The notes beneath the pieces are model-generated. The model saw only the letters and a list, made by a program, of their open reading frames with translations, searched no databases and had not been told where the DNA came from. A program made the translations under genes and the position numbers. From Canna indica (taxonomy: Eukaryota > Streptophyta > Magnoliopsida > Zingiberales > Cannaceae): 64,000 bases of DNA. Where the stretch lies: the NCBI GenBank assembly GCA_034359265.1, contig CP136896.1, positions 69,141,501-69,205,500 on the forward strand. Direction: 5' to 3'. The stretch's first letter is position 1; the number at the start of each line of letters is the position of its first letter. Of this stretch, positions 13,501 through 25,700 are shown piece by piece.

Positions 13501-16500
13501 AGCTTAACAATTGTATTCTACCTAACAGTTTGAAGTGGCTGCACTTTTATAGCCTAGTCACTTTTATGGTTGCATGATTGGGAGTATTAAATTTTGCTTT
13601 CAGGATCTTCTCGATCAGGTTATGAAGGCTATGAAGCTTCTTGTTGCAGGTTGTACAGTGGAAAACCAGTATTTGATTTTACAAAAAGCTTACAGTATTT
13701 TTTCATCAATGGACTTTATGAAAACAGAGTCAATGCCCTTTACTTCGTCTCAACTAGATGGCTCGTCTACTCAAGATGCCAATGTCCTGTCATATCGAGA
13801 TGAATGGGTTATCTCTCTTTTTGGATCAGTAGTTATATCACTTCATCCACAAACTCCTTTGATAGATGTGAAAATAATTCTGAATATGTTTATGGTTTTA
13901 CTACTTAAGGGAAATGTGCCAGCTGCTCAAGCCTTGGCATCTATTGTTAATAAGTGGCCTGCAAATATTAAGGAAGCAGAAGTTTCAACTACTTATTCTT
14001 TGGATCGAGCAATTGAAGAGATTCTTATGAGTTGTTTGGATAGAGATATTTGTTTCAATAAATCTGTTGTCCTTGGTGTGGCATGGGTGGGAAAAGGTTT
14101 GCTTATGAGAGGACATGAAAAAGTAAAGGAAATAGCACTGTTTCTTTTGAAATGTCTAGTTCATGGACAGAATGTAGATGTTGCACCTCTTCAACAGCAT
14201 GAGAATGGAAATTGTGGTGAGCTTCCAAGTTCCCTTCTGGCAACATTTGCAGCTGATGCATTCGAGGTGATTCTGAGTGACTCAGATGACTGCTTGAATA
14301 AGACGTTCAATGCAACAGTAAGGCCACTTTATAAACAACGTTTCTTCTCAATCATGTCGCCCATCTTGCTCTCTTCAATCAAAGAATCTGATTCGTTGAG
14401 TAAAAAGTATTCCTCTTCTTTCTTTTATTCTCATTTATTTCTCATGATATGTCAAAGTCAATTCAATGACTATTTTAGTTACAAATATTGTAATCATTGA
14501 ATAGGTAGATTCCTTTTGTTTGTTTGTTTTAACAGTAGCATGACAATAATGTATGCCACGTCAACTTGTACCTATACCTTAGCTATGGAGAATGCATGTT
14601 GTTATTTATTACGTTCTAATGTTGCAATTGTCAAAAACACACCTTCACCAACACGTCTTCAGATTATTACTTGCTCAATGAATATTCTCTCTTGTCCCCC
14701 TTCACCACATGGACTCTAGAGTACTAGTAAGTATGGGTATTTCCAGGTCAAACAATCCCAGTGGAGACTGAATTACATTTAGATGAATAGTGTGCATCAC
14801 ACCCTTGTATTCTTTATTTTAGATCTGAATCTGTTGCACCACATGCATTCCATTTAGAACCACAATTTTGTTGTTGTTGTTGTGTACATGTATTGGAGGG
14901 GTCTACCAGGCTAGTCAAACCATTGAATAACACCATTAACTCTTATTATAATTGGTTAAATTTCAGAACTTAAACCTCAAACATGTGGACAAGAACATCT
15001 AAAATAATTATTTAGTCACCATTTTGTAGTATTTGGCAATAGAAAACATGTTTTTATGTGCTTCATAGCATGGTTTAAAAAAATTGTACCATACGGTTTT
15101 ACTGGTTTTTTAAGAAATTGGTAATGATACAACTTTGTATATATAAAATACTGAGTTTACCAGTTGTACCATCCAGAATAGGCCTGTACTGGGCGGCATA
15201 GGCCCCAACAGCTATGAATAGCAATTGGGAAATTTTATACTGGTTCCCAACTATTTTAGCTGTTGGGACTGGCTTAAAGGTGCTTTTGGGGGGGGGGGGG
15301 GGGCTATATAAATCCCCCAACCCCTTATTTGCCTTCTCCTGCTACTGTTATTCTATGAAAATCTCATTCTCTTCATTCTTCTCTCAAATCTATATTGAAA
15401 CTTTGTCGCCAAAGAGAAAAAACGACCTTAGTCGCGTTGCACCTGATAAGATGCTGCCTACCTTCTTTGATGGAGCCATTCTTGAGCCTTCTAAGAAATA
15501 TGTATTTCATCATTCAAACTTCAAATATTTTCATTTGTCCTCTATGGATATTGTATTTTTTAGTCAATGAATCATTTTAAACTATAAATTTGGAAACTAA
15601 AATGAGATGTTTCCATGATTTATTAGTATTATGTTAGTGTATTATAGATGCCTTGTATTCAATTTAATCATTTATTCATTTAAACTATAAATTAGAAGTT
15701 GAAAAAAAAGATGTACCGGTATAGTCTGGTACACTCACTGTGTACTAGATTGTGCCGTGTGTTGTACTGAATATGTATTGGTATTAGCCAGTTACCGAAA
15801 TCGGTAATGGTACGAGATTTAGCAAATAGAACACCTTTCAATAGTGTCAAGTAGTATCGATAAACCATGCTTCAGAAGTTCAGATTAAAGTGGTTGTTGG
15901 CAACTCCTGTTGTGAATATTATAGTTATGCTTGGAGAGCAAACATGGATGCCTTAAGCAATTTGCTATACTGACATGGACTTTGAATGTTTTAGAAAAAG
16001 TTTTCGCCCAAAATCTTAAATCTGTTTTGTCGTTTGGTTTCTTGAAGTAAAACCATAGGGAAGTTACTTCTGATGTTGCTATTTTGAAAATTTTCTCCTC
16101 TATTTGGGGGCTAATATCACAGTATTTTGTTTTCTTTAGTTTGTTAGTACACAGTGTATAGGTTGTTATATTAAGTTTTGCAATGGATATCATGCTGTTG
16201 GTCAATGCATTTTGTTTTTACTATGTAATTCTTGTTATCAGCTGTATTACTAGTTTCAACATTTCTTAACACTACAATGAAACTTCAGGGTGGCCTTATA
16301 TCGAGCTCTTGGACATGTTATTTCTAACACTCCTCTGGCTGCTGTGGTCGCTGAAGCCAAGATGGTTGGTTTCAGAAATCTTTTAATGAACATATTAAAA
16401 AAGTTATCATGCATTTATGTACAATAACATCTTATTGTTTGTTTAATGAGCTCTGTTGTTGATCATTTTGATTTCCTTCTGCAGATCATACCAGCACTAG

Positions 16501-18800
16501 TGAATGCTTTGGCTATGTTGAGTTTGGATAATCTGAATAAAGATATGATATACAGCCTGCTGCTAGTCCTATCTGGAATTCTGATGGATGATAATGGTGA
16601 GATAACTCTATACGTGTTTTCTCATTTATTTTATTTTCTAAAAAAGAATAAACATTAGATTATATACTAGATTTCTTATGCATCTTTACTTAAAAAAACT
16701 TGAAACCTGAGAATGAGACCCCGATAACCTGACTAGATCATCCCTTTGTATACAGCCTTGTGTAAATATAATTTCATAGGGTTGAAATATTCAGTTTCTT
16801 CAATTTATTTTAAAGGTTAATTACTTAAATGGTGCCTGAACTATATCCCTCATAATTTGGCATGCTAAACTTGTTTTTGTATGGACTTCATCTGTAAACT
16901 ATCAAATTGTTTCAATAATATCCCTCAATCCACAATCATTAATAGAAATAATGATTTGTAGGTCATATAAGCATCCTAACCAGCTGTTATCGCTTTCCGG
17001 ACTTCAAACAGATATTTGATTGATTTCGTGTAAATTTTTATTTGAATAGTTTTTTATCCTATTTGGATGTTGACTGGAATACTTATTTACATTGTTTCTT
17101 AGTCCTATTATTTTTATTGTTGCATGACCATAGATTTACATCATTAGATCTGAACCTTTTTTTAACCAAAACCAGACTCCGCCTGACATGTTTTGTATCT
17201 CTTTTTTCATAATTTTGGTTGGGCTGCATTCCAATTCAAAATTATATTAACCCAAATTATTCAAATGGGGTCATATTTTGGTAAAAGCCTGACCTAACCC
17301 CATGGACACCCCTAGAGTTGAACTTATGAAATCCAGATACATCATTTAGATACTTACATCATTCTGACACCGAACTTGCATGTTATCACAGGTAAAGCAA
17401 CCATAGTGGAGAACATTCATATTATTGTTGACCGCCTTATCAAACTGATCTCCTACCCTCATTTGATGGTAAGATCTGTCTGTGCTGATTTATTCAATAT
17501 TCGTTAAGGGTGTTTGGTTGCTCATAATTAGATTTAGTGCAAATCGAATTGCAACAATAGATTAAATCCTACCTGTAACTATTCCTTTCTTTTTTATATA
17601 ATCATTACCCATTATTAATAAATTATTTGCAGTTAAAGCCCAAATGTTGCAAAATAGGATGCAACTCAAAAGCCCGCAAGATATGCATGTTGCAAATAAA
17701 GCCCAATCAAATACTTTCATGCAATTGTAGGCAACCAAACAATAAGTTGCATTCATAAATTACAACATTTGCTATTGCATACAAATATTATTACCAGCAA
17801 CCAAACGCCCCCAGTGAATTTTAATGCTGCAACATGAGATGCTTGTCACAAGTGAAATTGAAGTCATTTCTTAGCTATCATTTTTTGTTTGTTCCAAAAT
17901 GATTTAGACTCATCTAATATCTTGAAGTTGGATAGAACAATAGTGCAGCATATGCCAAAATGATTAAGTTTCAAGTCTGCATTAGACCTATTTATTCATT
18001 TTTTATACCAATCCCCTGTCCCAAGACATAAGATTATTGGAGTATCACATACAGGGTTTGACATTCTTGTCAAGGCCCAACATTGCACAAATGACCTAAG
18101 AGGGCATTTGGTGCATTACCAGGTAGGATTACCTTGCAATATACCAATTAGTTGCAAAATTATTGGGAATCCTGCATTGCAACACTTGGATGTGTTTGGT
18201 ACATCCAGCAATGTTGTTGCAAAATGATTGGAAATCTGGATTACGCTGTTAGGTATGACAACAAGATTATATCTGCCAAATAATTCTTGGGTGATATGCC
18301 TATTTGCTATTAATCAAGCAATCTGCCTGGCTTATCAACTTCTCTCGTAAACTTTATTACAAAGTCTCTTGATTACAAAGTTCAGATGAATACCATGCAA
18401 TGTTTGTCGTAGATTGTTCGTGAGACAGCAATTCAATGCCTAGTAGCCATGTCAGGTCTTCCTTATGCAAGAATTTACCCGTTTAGATCACAGGTAAGCT
18501 CTTTTTATTTTACTGCATCTTTTCCTTATCATGTTTTTTCTTCTATGGATACCAATATTGTAAATTGTTTATCACCTTTTAGGTTCTTCGAGCTGTTTCA
18601 ACTGCTCTCGATGATAAAAAAAGAACTGTTCGTAAGGAGGCTGTCAGATGCCGGCAAGCATGGTTTGGAATTGATTCTACATTCTATATTTGTTACATTC
18701 ATTGACTTATATTCACATACATATGTTACAAAGTTTGTGGTTTCAAGGATCTTCCATTAAATGCAGGGCATCCATTGCATCAAGAAGTCTTCAATTTTGA
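1549..18800 (+). CDS. MMS19: MMS19 homologue, cytosolic iron-sulfur assembly targeting protein (20 exons, complete)
   Basis: HEAT-repeat scaffold that works with CIAO1 and CIAO2B/AE7 to deliver Fe-S clusters to DNA polymerases, helicases and glycosylases. Exons: 1549-1620, 2094-2156, 2248-2302, 3387-3484, 4501-4659, 4748-4807, 5375-5563, 6993-7046, 9523-9609, 9681-10419, 11848-12221, 12311-12384, 13313-13418, 13604-14406, 16289-16364, 16485-16596, 17392-17468, 18413-18493, 18583-18662, 18767-18800. All have AG/GT borders, phases are consistent, and the sum is 1130 codons plus TGA, close to the 1134 aa of the Arabidopsis protein. Recognisable stretches are VREMEQYLTTSDN (N-terminal MMS19 domain), SPFFEPFVIPLLLEKLSSSLP, GKGLLMRGHEKV, RPLYKQRFFS and the C-terminal RCRQAWASI. 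The start is the ATG giving MEKPSSWIPHVEAF, in line with the family N-terminus. Introns reach 2.5 kb through transposon insertions, but no exon is interrupted. It converges with the tRNA synthetase downstream. Confidence 0.96.
2836..3231. repeat. Tandem duplication of about 205 bp in MMS19 intron 3
   Basis: Two direct copies start with GAAGCTTG(G/A)ACATCC at 2836 and 3041. Each continues through TGATAGAGTATGGTCCAT, GGCACGTTACATGTTATCA and CCAATGTTTGGTCAAA to ACTGTTCAAGA. The copies differ by scattered substitutions and small indels, so the duplication is not recent. No coding potential. Confidence 0.9.
3868..4193 (+). mobile_element. Complete TRIM (terminal-repeat retrotransposon in miniature)
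   Basis: Two direct terminal repeats of 115 bp, 3868-3982 and 4079-4193, both start TGTTAAAGTCCCACATTGC and end TTTCTTAACA, giving canonical TG..CA ends. Immediately after the left repeat, TGGTATGAGAGC at 3983 is a near match to the initiator-methionine tRNA primer binding site (TGGTATCAGAGC). The 96-bp interior ends with a purine-rich GGGCGTGAGGAGG tract just before the right repeat, as a polypurine tract should. The flanks are GCAAG on the left and ACAAG on the right, a probable 5-bp target duplication with one mismatch. There is no coding capacity, as expected of TRIMs, which depend on proteins of larger elements. It lies in intron 4 of MMS19 in the sense direction. Confidence 0.92.
6452..6571. 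repeat. 60-bp tandem duplication in MMS19 intron 7
   Basis: The unit starting ATGCTTAACACATGGTATTG and containing GGTGCACTTAGAG occurs twice at a period of 60 bases (from 6452 and 6512). The copies are almost identical, with one visible C/T change at GAG(C/T)GGGAATTAG, so the duplication looks young. Confidence 0.9.
7970..9388 (+). mobile_element. Tandem array of a second TRIM family (alternating LTR and internal segments)
   Basis: LTR-like starts with TTAG(T)CCCACATCG-type sequence occur at about 7974 and 8609. LTR-like ends with CGCTTAA(G/A)CATT..AGGCCAAT..GTTATC..TAACA occur at about 8300-8390 and 9305-9388. After LTR-type sequence, primer-binding-like motifs occur three times: TGGTATTAGAGTAAAATCTAG at about 8101, TGGTATCAGAGGAGGACC at about 8392, and an interrupted TGGTACTAAAG..AAGATCTAG at 8733-9132. 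Each is followed by the same interior (AGAGCCTAYGTGAGAAA, then GGGTGGAGCCGCTACT). Purine-rich GTGGGGGAGATTACAATACC occurs before the third LTR. The order is therefore LTR-internal-LTR-internal-LTR-internal-LTR with partial copies. No coding capacity. It lies in MMS19 intron 8. Confidence 0.75.
8743..9120. mobile_element. Palindrome-rich MITE-like element inserted in the TRIM array
   Basis: The insert separates TGGTACTAAAG from TGAAGTAAGATCTAG, which are contiguous in the other copies of the TRIM interior, so the insertion is directly visible. The ends are inverted: TCATGGTTCAAAAAATCGTACC on the left, and ATCAAGGTTTTAAATACCGGTACC when the right end is read on the minus strand. The body is built from short inverted blocks of GGTACCGTACC, CCGGTATGGT and ACCATACTG(A/T)ACAGTATGG, and would fold strongly. 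It has no coding sequence. Flanking TAAAG and TGAAG may be a mutated target duplication. Confidence 0.7.
11020..11185. repeat. GC-rich repeat remnant in MMS19 intron 10
   Basis: A 165-base island of high GC content in an AT-rich intron. It contains GGCCCGTCGGGCCAGGCCTGG, TGGGCACATGGGCCGTGC and GAGCCCGGCACGGCCGGG, short overlapping palindromes of GGCCCG and GGCACG. Such blocks are common in plant transposon ends, but no terminal repeats or target duplication could be defined here. The open frames across it on both strands follow from its base composition. Confidence 0.5.
13014..13213. mobile_element. Short MITE-like inverted repeat in MMS19 intron 12
   Basis: The left end GGCATGTTTGCTTCATAGGATA is matched by the inverted right end (minus strand) GGTATGTTTGCTTCATTGGATA. 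The two subterminal ATGGGATGGATT / GATAGGATTGGATT tracts also pair. The element is about 200 bp, AT-rich and non-coding. The GTTTGCTTC-type end resembles Tourist-like MITEs, but flanking TAG and ATT do not give a convincing duplication. Confidence 0.65.
15068..15870. mobile_element. Larger relative of the GGTACC/ATGGTT palindromic element in MMS19 intron 14
   Basis: The left end GCATGGTTTAAAAAAATTGTACC closely resembles the left end of the element at 8743. The right end TAAACCATGC is its inverse. Subterminal blocks (ATACGGTTTTACTGG at left; TACCGGTATAGTCTGGTACAC and TTACCGAAATCGGTAATGGTACGA at right) are again built of GGTA/TACC motifs. The middle holds unrelated sequence including a G14-15 run at about 15289-15303. 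No transposase is visible. Flanking TTCATA and TTCAGA may be an imperfect duplication. Confidence 0.6.
15289..15303. repeat. Poly-G tract
   Basis: An uninterrupted run of about 15 G residues inside the intron 14 element. Assembly length errors are likely at such a tract. Confidence 0.9.
17508..17810. mobile_element. Tourist-like MITE in MMS19 intron 17
   Basis: The left terminus GGGTGTTTGGTTGC (17508-17521) and the right terminus GCAACCAAACGCCC (17797-17810) are inverted repeats with one mismatch. The interior is AT-rich with further inverted blocks around CAACCAAACAATAAGTTGCA. TTAA precedes the left end; a target duplication on the right side is not clear. No coding sequence. Confidence 0.75.
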
Positions 18801-19704
18801 GGAAATCTAATCAAAGACCGCCAGAGAGTCAAGGAACGGGGGACATCTGATCTTTTGCTGTTGCCGGAACTTTTTCAACTTAAAAATGATAAGTTCTTCA
18901 GTAATGCATAAGATCCATGTCTGGAACAGGGTCACAACTGGTCGCTAGTATTGTACATACAAGGATTTGGTTAGCTAGAAGGATGGTGATTTGTGAACCT
19001 GCGGTTAATATTTTGTCAACTAGATCATCATGGAGAAACTTTGGGGCAATTGAGATCACTGTGTCTTGCCAACCGATACATGAAGGGAACTTGTCAATCA
19101 CCTTTTTTGTTTGAGGTATCTGTTGTTGTAAATAGCCATTGATTTTGATTTTTGAGGTAATGTCAACGTTATAACATGTATCATGAAAGTTTCGTGTTGT
19201 CCTAATTAGGATTTCATATGTAACATCAGATTTTAACTTTAATTGCACATTCATCCTATACAAAATTTAAAATCATGTCCGCCTCTATTTTTATGAAATA
19301 TTTTTTAACGAAAACAATATTTATGAAGTAAAAAAAAACATATTCATCCAAATTTATAGTCAATTCAAATTTTAAAATAAAATTTTATACAACTTTGATT
19401 ATTATGATAGATATAAATCAGTATAATATGATTTAATTTAAAGCAGTCTAAATTTTTTTATTAAAAATAATAATTTGCAAAAGAAAAGGGGTGTAATCTA
19501 CCGATAATATGAACTCATAATATTAAGTAGCCAGGTAACCGCAACGTACATGAGAATTTCTTTAAAGAGATTTTTTACTGAGTTAAAGACAGCTAGCCTT
19601 AGAAGGTGTACATATGGACTTCCTCACCGATCATGTTGATGAAAAAGAATAAGCAAAAAAATATGGGAATCAACAGGTACAGGGAAAGAAAATAAATATT
19701 AGCA
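18801..19704. other. Convergent 3' intergenic region between MMS19 and the tRNA synthetase
   Basis: About 900 bases between the two facing stop codons. They should contain both 3' UTRs. The centre (about 19270-19480) is very AT-rich with poly-A and poly-T runs, suitable for polyadenylation of both transcripts. No other gene is supported; frames of 65 and 121 codons here overlap each other on opposite strands and match no recognisable family. Confidence 0.65.
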
Positions 19705-22700
19705 CTATCTCCGCAAAAATCCCATGGCCTGGTAGATATTATTGAGAGTAGTATCTGCTATTTCAGCTGCTTTTCTAGCTCCCTCCGACAAAATCTGCTC
19801 CAAGTACGCTGGATCAGAAGTGATCTCTGAATACCGAACCTGGTAGGTCCATAACTGGAATAAGTTAACAAACCTTATCCGCGCAAGTCAAATATGAAAG
19901 AGAACATGCAAGCTAAAACAAATCAGTTTTATGCACCACATGAATTTTTACATTTTGTGGCAGCGTATCTTATTATTAGAGCTACCCAAACTTATTGGAT
20001 GGACAAGTTAATAGTTATACCATATAGAGCTACAAAAGAAGACCAAACAATCATTCAATGATTTCCAAATGTAACCTGAATTGGGTGTAGATGATCAACT
20101 AGGGCATCTGTGAGATTTGTCTTAAATGTCCCCCAGTTCATATCTCTACATTCACTTTCAACTTCCTGTTAAAGTGGAAATAATGCAAAATGGTTACATG
20201 CCAATTTCTCTAGATTTACACAAACTTGCTGCAATACAACATAAGGCATAGGTCTCTACTCCACTTAAAAGGCAAACCATTACCTCTTTTGTTCTACTGG
20301 TGACGAGCTGATAGATAGAAAGAAGATTATTGCATTCAGGTCTTTCTGGATTGTCGAATTCCATGCTGGAAGTTGGTAAAATTCGTCAGTAAGAGTGAAA
20401 TTTTCTCAAGTTCTACATCAGAATAAGCAAAACAGTTCATTTGGAGCTTTACAAAAAGTATACTACGGGACATGTAAAATCATATTTTCAGTACTGAAAA
20501 TACTCAAACATCAAATTACAAATGAAATTTCACGATTCATTAATTACAATGTATAATTTCATCCATCAATTAGTGCTTGAAAGATACAACTATGTTGTAT
20601 CAACAATAAATGTTAGTGCAAGGTTTCATACTTATGCCCCATCATTTTGATGATAACAAACAATAATTACTAATAATCTGTCTCTGTCAAGTTAATGATC
20701 CAGGAACACAAGACAGTTTCAGGGCTCAAACACAAGGTGGACCCAAGAAATGTCAGTTTTTGTACTTAATTAGAACAGCAAGTAAAAACAGTATTTTGCT
20801 CGTTCCAAGAAATGGCACAAATACCAGCTGAAAACATTCTTGAAGCTCCGCAAAATGTTTACAAGCGTCTGATCCATCCACCCTTGGAAAAACGTCCAGA
20901 AGGACAAACAGTTTAACTGCTTGGTTGTCTGCTACAAGCATCCAGACTCTTCCATAACGACAAATCCAGAAGCTGATCATATTAAACTTTACTTATTTTT
21001 CCTCAGACCATATTTACTTTACATCACATACCGCACTAATCCATAAATAGGACATTCTAAACATCTTCTCACCATCCATCTAAAGCATTCAAATTCTGCT
21101 TCTGCTCATTGTTAAATTCTTCATCCAAGGAACCTTGCAAAAGAGTGTAGGCAGGCAAAAGAGTATTCCAGGACTTCAAAGAAAAAAATATCACTTGGCT
21201 AAAGCTTTCTTCTTCTCAAGTATTTTTGTTTCTTCTGTAAAAGACTAGCATCCTCAAGATTGAAGAAGTGTTAAGTGTTGAACCCTTGGAATGGGGCATA
21301 CGCCTGTTTAAAAACTAGTTTATAGTGAAATTCATAGGTGAGGATCCTAGAGAGTCAATGTAGGCAGGCAAAGATTGCCGAACCACTTAAATTTCTTTGT
21401 CCTTCTTCAGAACAGAACTTTACCCTTGCTCTCTACTATGCAACTGAAGAGACTAATCTAAACAGCAATTTCCTTGTCCATCAAGAAGGCCAATAATTAG
21501 GATATTAAAGGGACAACATAATTTAGACCATGTGATAAGCAAAAAAACAATGAAACGAACATGCAAAAAGAGTTCATCTACTAGTGCTGACTAAATAATA
21601 AATTGTATTTAAGATATCAAATAAGACTAAGGACTAAAGGTGCATACCCAGAAAAGGAGTCCGTTTTGCAGCGCTTGATCTTGTTTACAATTACCTAGAG
21701 TCATCAATAAATATGGTTGAAATTGCAGAAGAAAAATGCTCCAGACAGGTAATTTAAATAATAACATAAGATAAATGATTAGAAAAGGAGAAAAATAAGC
21801 TTCATTAACAAATACTTACATTCGTAAACTATGCTTAATTATTAAATATCAGATTGATGGCAGATAAATTAAACATGAAGAATACTGCAAAAGAAACCTA
21901 ACATAGTTACATTATTTTAGCAATCATGTGCTATATATTGTTAATCCATCCATTTGTTGGTGTTTACAAATAATTTGCTTTAAAAGAAATCAATAGTCCA
22001 TGCAGAGATTCCAATCATGTAGTTATTTTAAAACATGCAAATACGATCATGATAAAAAGTTAAAAACCCAAATGAAATGCTCATTTACAAATTCTTTGGA
22101 TATAAATTTAGAAAGGTCATTTGCATAGATAAGAAATATGCATGTCCAATCACCTGATAATAGTGAAGGTTATGTCTGTTAAATGGATCATACATCTAAT
22201 CCTTGATTTCATGCACATGCCTTTTGGGACACTTTTTTTGTTGTGGGTATTTATTTGTAAGTCTTGACTACCGTCTACCAGACTATTTGTACCATCAAAA
22301 GATTATTCATTTAGGTTAACAACTGATATATTTAGAATTTAGTGCTGCAAAGTGCAAAGAGAGTTATGGATCAATTTATCATGTGAAATCAGCAGCTAAG
22401 TAACAATTATAGAGATAGAAAGGTTCCTAACCCAAGATCTGTGTCCTGTCTCATGTGGAGGAGTCCTATAGATTTCCAACCTTTCATGAATTTAGTTGAA
22501 CTCAACAGAATTTCCATGCAAACTTGTAAGAAACATGTAGAAGATAATCAGTTAGATTTAGTCATCATAACATGACAAACTGAGGTGTTTTAATTCCATG
22601 TGAGATCTGAATATGAAGGACCATGGACACTGGATTTAGTGGGTGAATTAATACTAGTTTCTCATTGATTAAGTTCCCAGGTCCAACAGACTAAATGCTA

Positions 22701-25700
22701 AAGTCCAAGGAGAATGAAATGAATAAGTGAATAGATGAGCTGAGAAAATAAACAAGTTAAGAGGAATATTATGAACAAACAGGAGAACAGCCATAAAAAG
22801 AGAAGAAAATGCCTACATCCAATTTCTTCAATATTGTTAGTTTGTTACCAGAGATCCTTATTATGACTTTTTGGTTCAATGTTCTACAATATAATTCTCT
22901 TCTTTTCCAACTCTTTCCAGAATGGTTCCTTAGTATTCCTTAGTGCACAAACAAAATGATATAACACCAAATCTAAAATCAGTGACACAAAGCATAATAC
23001 AAAATATCAGTGTGAGAAATCATCCTCTGGAATTGGTTTCTTACATCTTTTGGGTCAAGGAGATTGATGCGAGACTGATCAGAAGGAGCAGACTTGGACA
23101 TCTACCAGCCAGAACAAGAATTTGTAAGTGCATGGAAAATTAGCATATTTCATATCGCACCACATTAAGAGAGATAATGGAGTAAAACTAAATAAATTAT
23201 GTTTATTTCTTATCAACAAATAAGCTTGAAGGCACTTAAACAGTAAGCAAAATTTGTTCAAATTTGATAGGTTAATGGTCATTTATTGAACATATAATAA
23301 ATGGATGATTTTTTTTCAGAAAAAAAAAAAAGTCAGCTTGGAGGAATGAGAGGAAAAATGGAAAATTAATGCATGATTACCTTTGAAAGACCATCTGTCA
23401 GGGACATCACTCGAGCCCCTGTAGGTGGAATAAGGGCTTCAGGAACCTAAGCAAAGGCAGATAATGTCACAAAAAATCAGTACCAGTAAAAAGGAGGCAC
23501 CTTCATAATCTGCTCAAAGGCTTGATAATACAATTCGATAGGAAAAAAAGGAGAAACCTTGAACAGTGCACCACCTCTCCTGCAAAACAGTTTGAACATT
23601 AGATTATAATGACCAAAAAAACATTGAGCAAAAGTTTGCTGATGGGAAATAAATTATAGTACCCTCCCATTTTCTTCCACTTCCTTCCACCATATAAATA
23701 ATTTACTCGTTCAGCAAGCTCACGAGTAAGCTCCAAATGTTGTTTCTGATCCTCACCAACAGGTACCAAATCAGTCTGCATCCAAATGGTCAATAACATT
23801 TGAAGTCCACCACATGTCATAATGACAGCAATCCATTCGTACAGAAAATTATAGGGATGAAAAAACAGTTTAGCTTTCAACTAAATCTAGAGGATCATAT
23901 GGTTTATTATCCAGAAGAGTCCATTATTACATTTATTATTATAAATACTTAGGCCTTCTTAGATATGAAAAGAAGAGTACCATTTACCTGGTATAACAAA
24001 ATATCTGAAGCCATTAGAACAGGATAAGTCAAAAGTGCAACTCCTACATTCTCGTCACCCTAAACAAAGTAATAAGCAGCATTTGTATTATTTCCATATA
24101 CAGTAAAGTGTCAAGTCAAATACAATTTTTGGGAAATGGAGAATAACACGTATAAATATTTGGAAGGCAGCTTTTAATATATACAGAGGGTCCTATCCTT
24201 GAGAAAAGATATCATGACTTATATTTGGCATGTTAATGGTACAAAGACATGAAATATTTTTCTTAGAAACTTTGCTTTACTCAGAAATCCACTGAAAAAT
24301 ATTCACTTTTCAAAATGGATCTATGCAGTTTCAGGTATGATGAGTAGATCGTACTCAAGGAATCTTCTTATATGATATGTCTCAACAGGAACTAAATATT
24401 AAAATTGGAAAGATGAGTTAAATAGTAATAGTCTAAATTCTCTTGAACAATATTCAACCTTCTCTAGACCTTGTGTTTATTGAGAACAATACCTGAAAGA
24501 TTCTTCTCCATGATCCAAAAGCAATTTAGGTATGTAAGCATTACTAACGCAGATTAAGGCTACCTCTCTGCCTCTAAATTACTCTGAGGATCCTTACTCA
24601 ACATGCCTATGAGGAAATATATATCCCATATACATATGCAGGCTAGTGTCTTTGCCAATATTTTTTTGGAAAAATTTCTTGAAACTATGATATAAAATGA
24701 ACTCAGGAAGTTGTCTGCTTGTCCATTTGCCTTCTGCTGCTTAGAGAAATGATACAACAGCAAACAAGTAAACATAAAGTAGCAAGAGTGCTTAATGAAT
24801 ATATGCTGTAATTCATTGTCCAGTGCTGGCAGATGCTTTCAGAAGTATGAATCCTTTGACAAGCATCTAGTCATGGCATATGCATTTAGATGTACAGATT
24901 TACAAAATAAGATAATGCTGATTAAGAGGCCAATCCACTTCAACACTAGAAACATTGACATTGATTTAAACTGCTTGAGTTAATAAATTCAGGAGTACAT
25001 TAAATATGCCCTTAACTGTTAACACAGTGCCTAACTACATGGCAAAAATTTTTGAGTAAGCTTTGATGCATCTTTAAATGTTGAAGGGCATAGACTTTTC
25101 ATAAGAAGATAATCCAACTATCGTTCACACAAAATTATAGTTAGTGTTATGCCAGGTAGAAAATTATTGTGAAGTAAAAAATAATAATAAAAGGTCATAC
25201 TCTGTGAATTTGGAAAACAAAGAGTCAGGCATATCTTCTACAGTCAAAAAGTATGTACAGTATCCAATGAATGAATATATGGAAATCAGGAAAAAAAAAT
25301 TGGAAACCAATCCACATGTTTGCTTTCATGCCCAAATATATAGTGTATAAGATCCTACTAAGAGGGCCCCAATGCATGATACAAGTAGAGAATGAAATGC
25401 TTATCCAGACAACAAAGCAGATTCTTTATCTTCTTGTAGGCACTAACATACATCAAACACAACAATAATGCAAGAAAAATTGAAACCTCAACGAAAAGAA
25501 AATTTTATCTAAGATTCTACATATGATTACCATAAATAATATATCATAAGAGAAAATAGAACTAAATAGAGAAGCTAAGATATGTCCAATTATCTTAAAC
25601 AAAAATAATCAAACTTCAAAACAAATTAGCTAATTAGACAATTAAAAAAAGGTGACAAAGCTGTCATACAGCGGCAACGCACCGCCTTCCGAGATTTTTC

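Noticed and set aside
18898..19263. 121-codon minus-strand frame and an overlapping 65-codon plus-strand frame
   Set aside because: They overlap each other on opposite strands in the shared 3' flank of two convergent genes and match no recognisable family.
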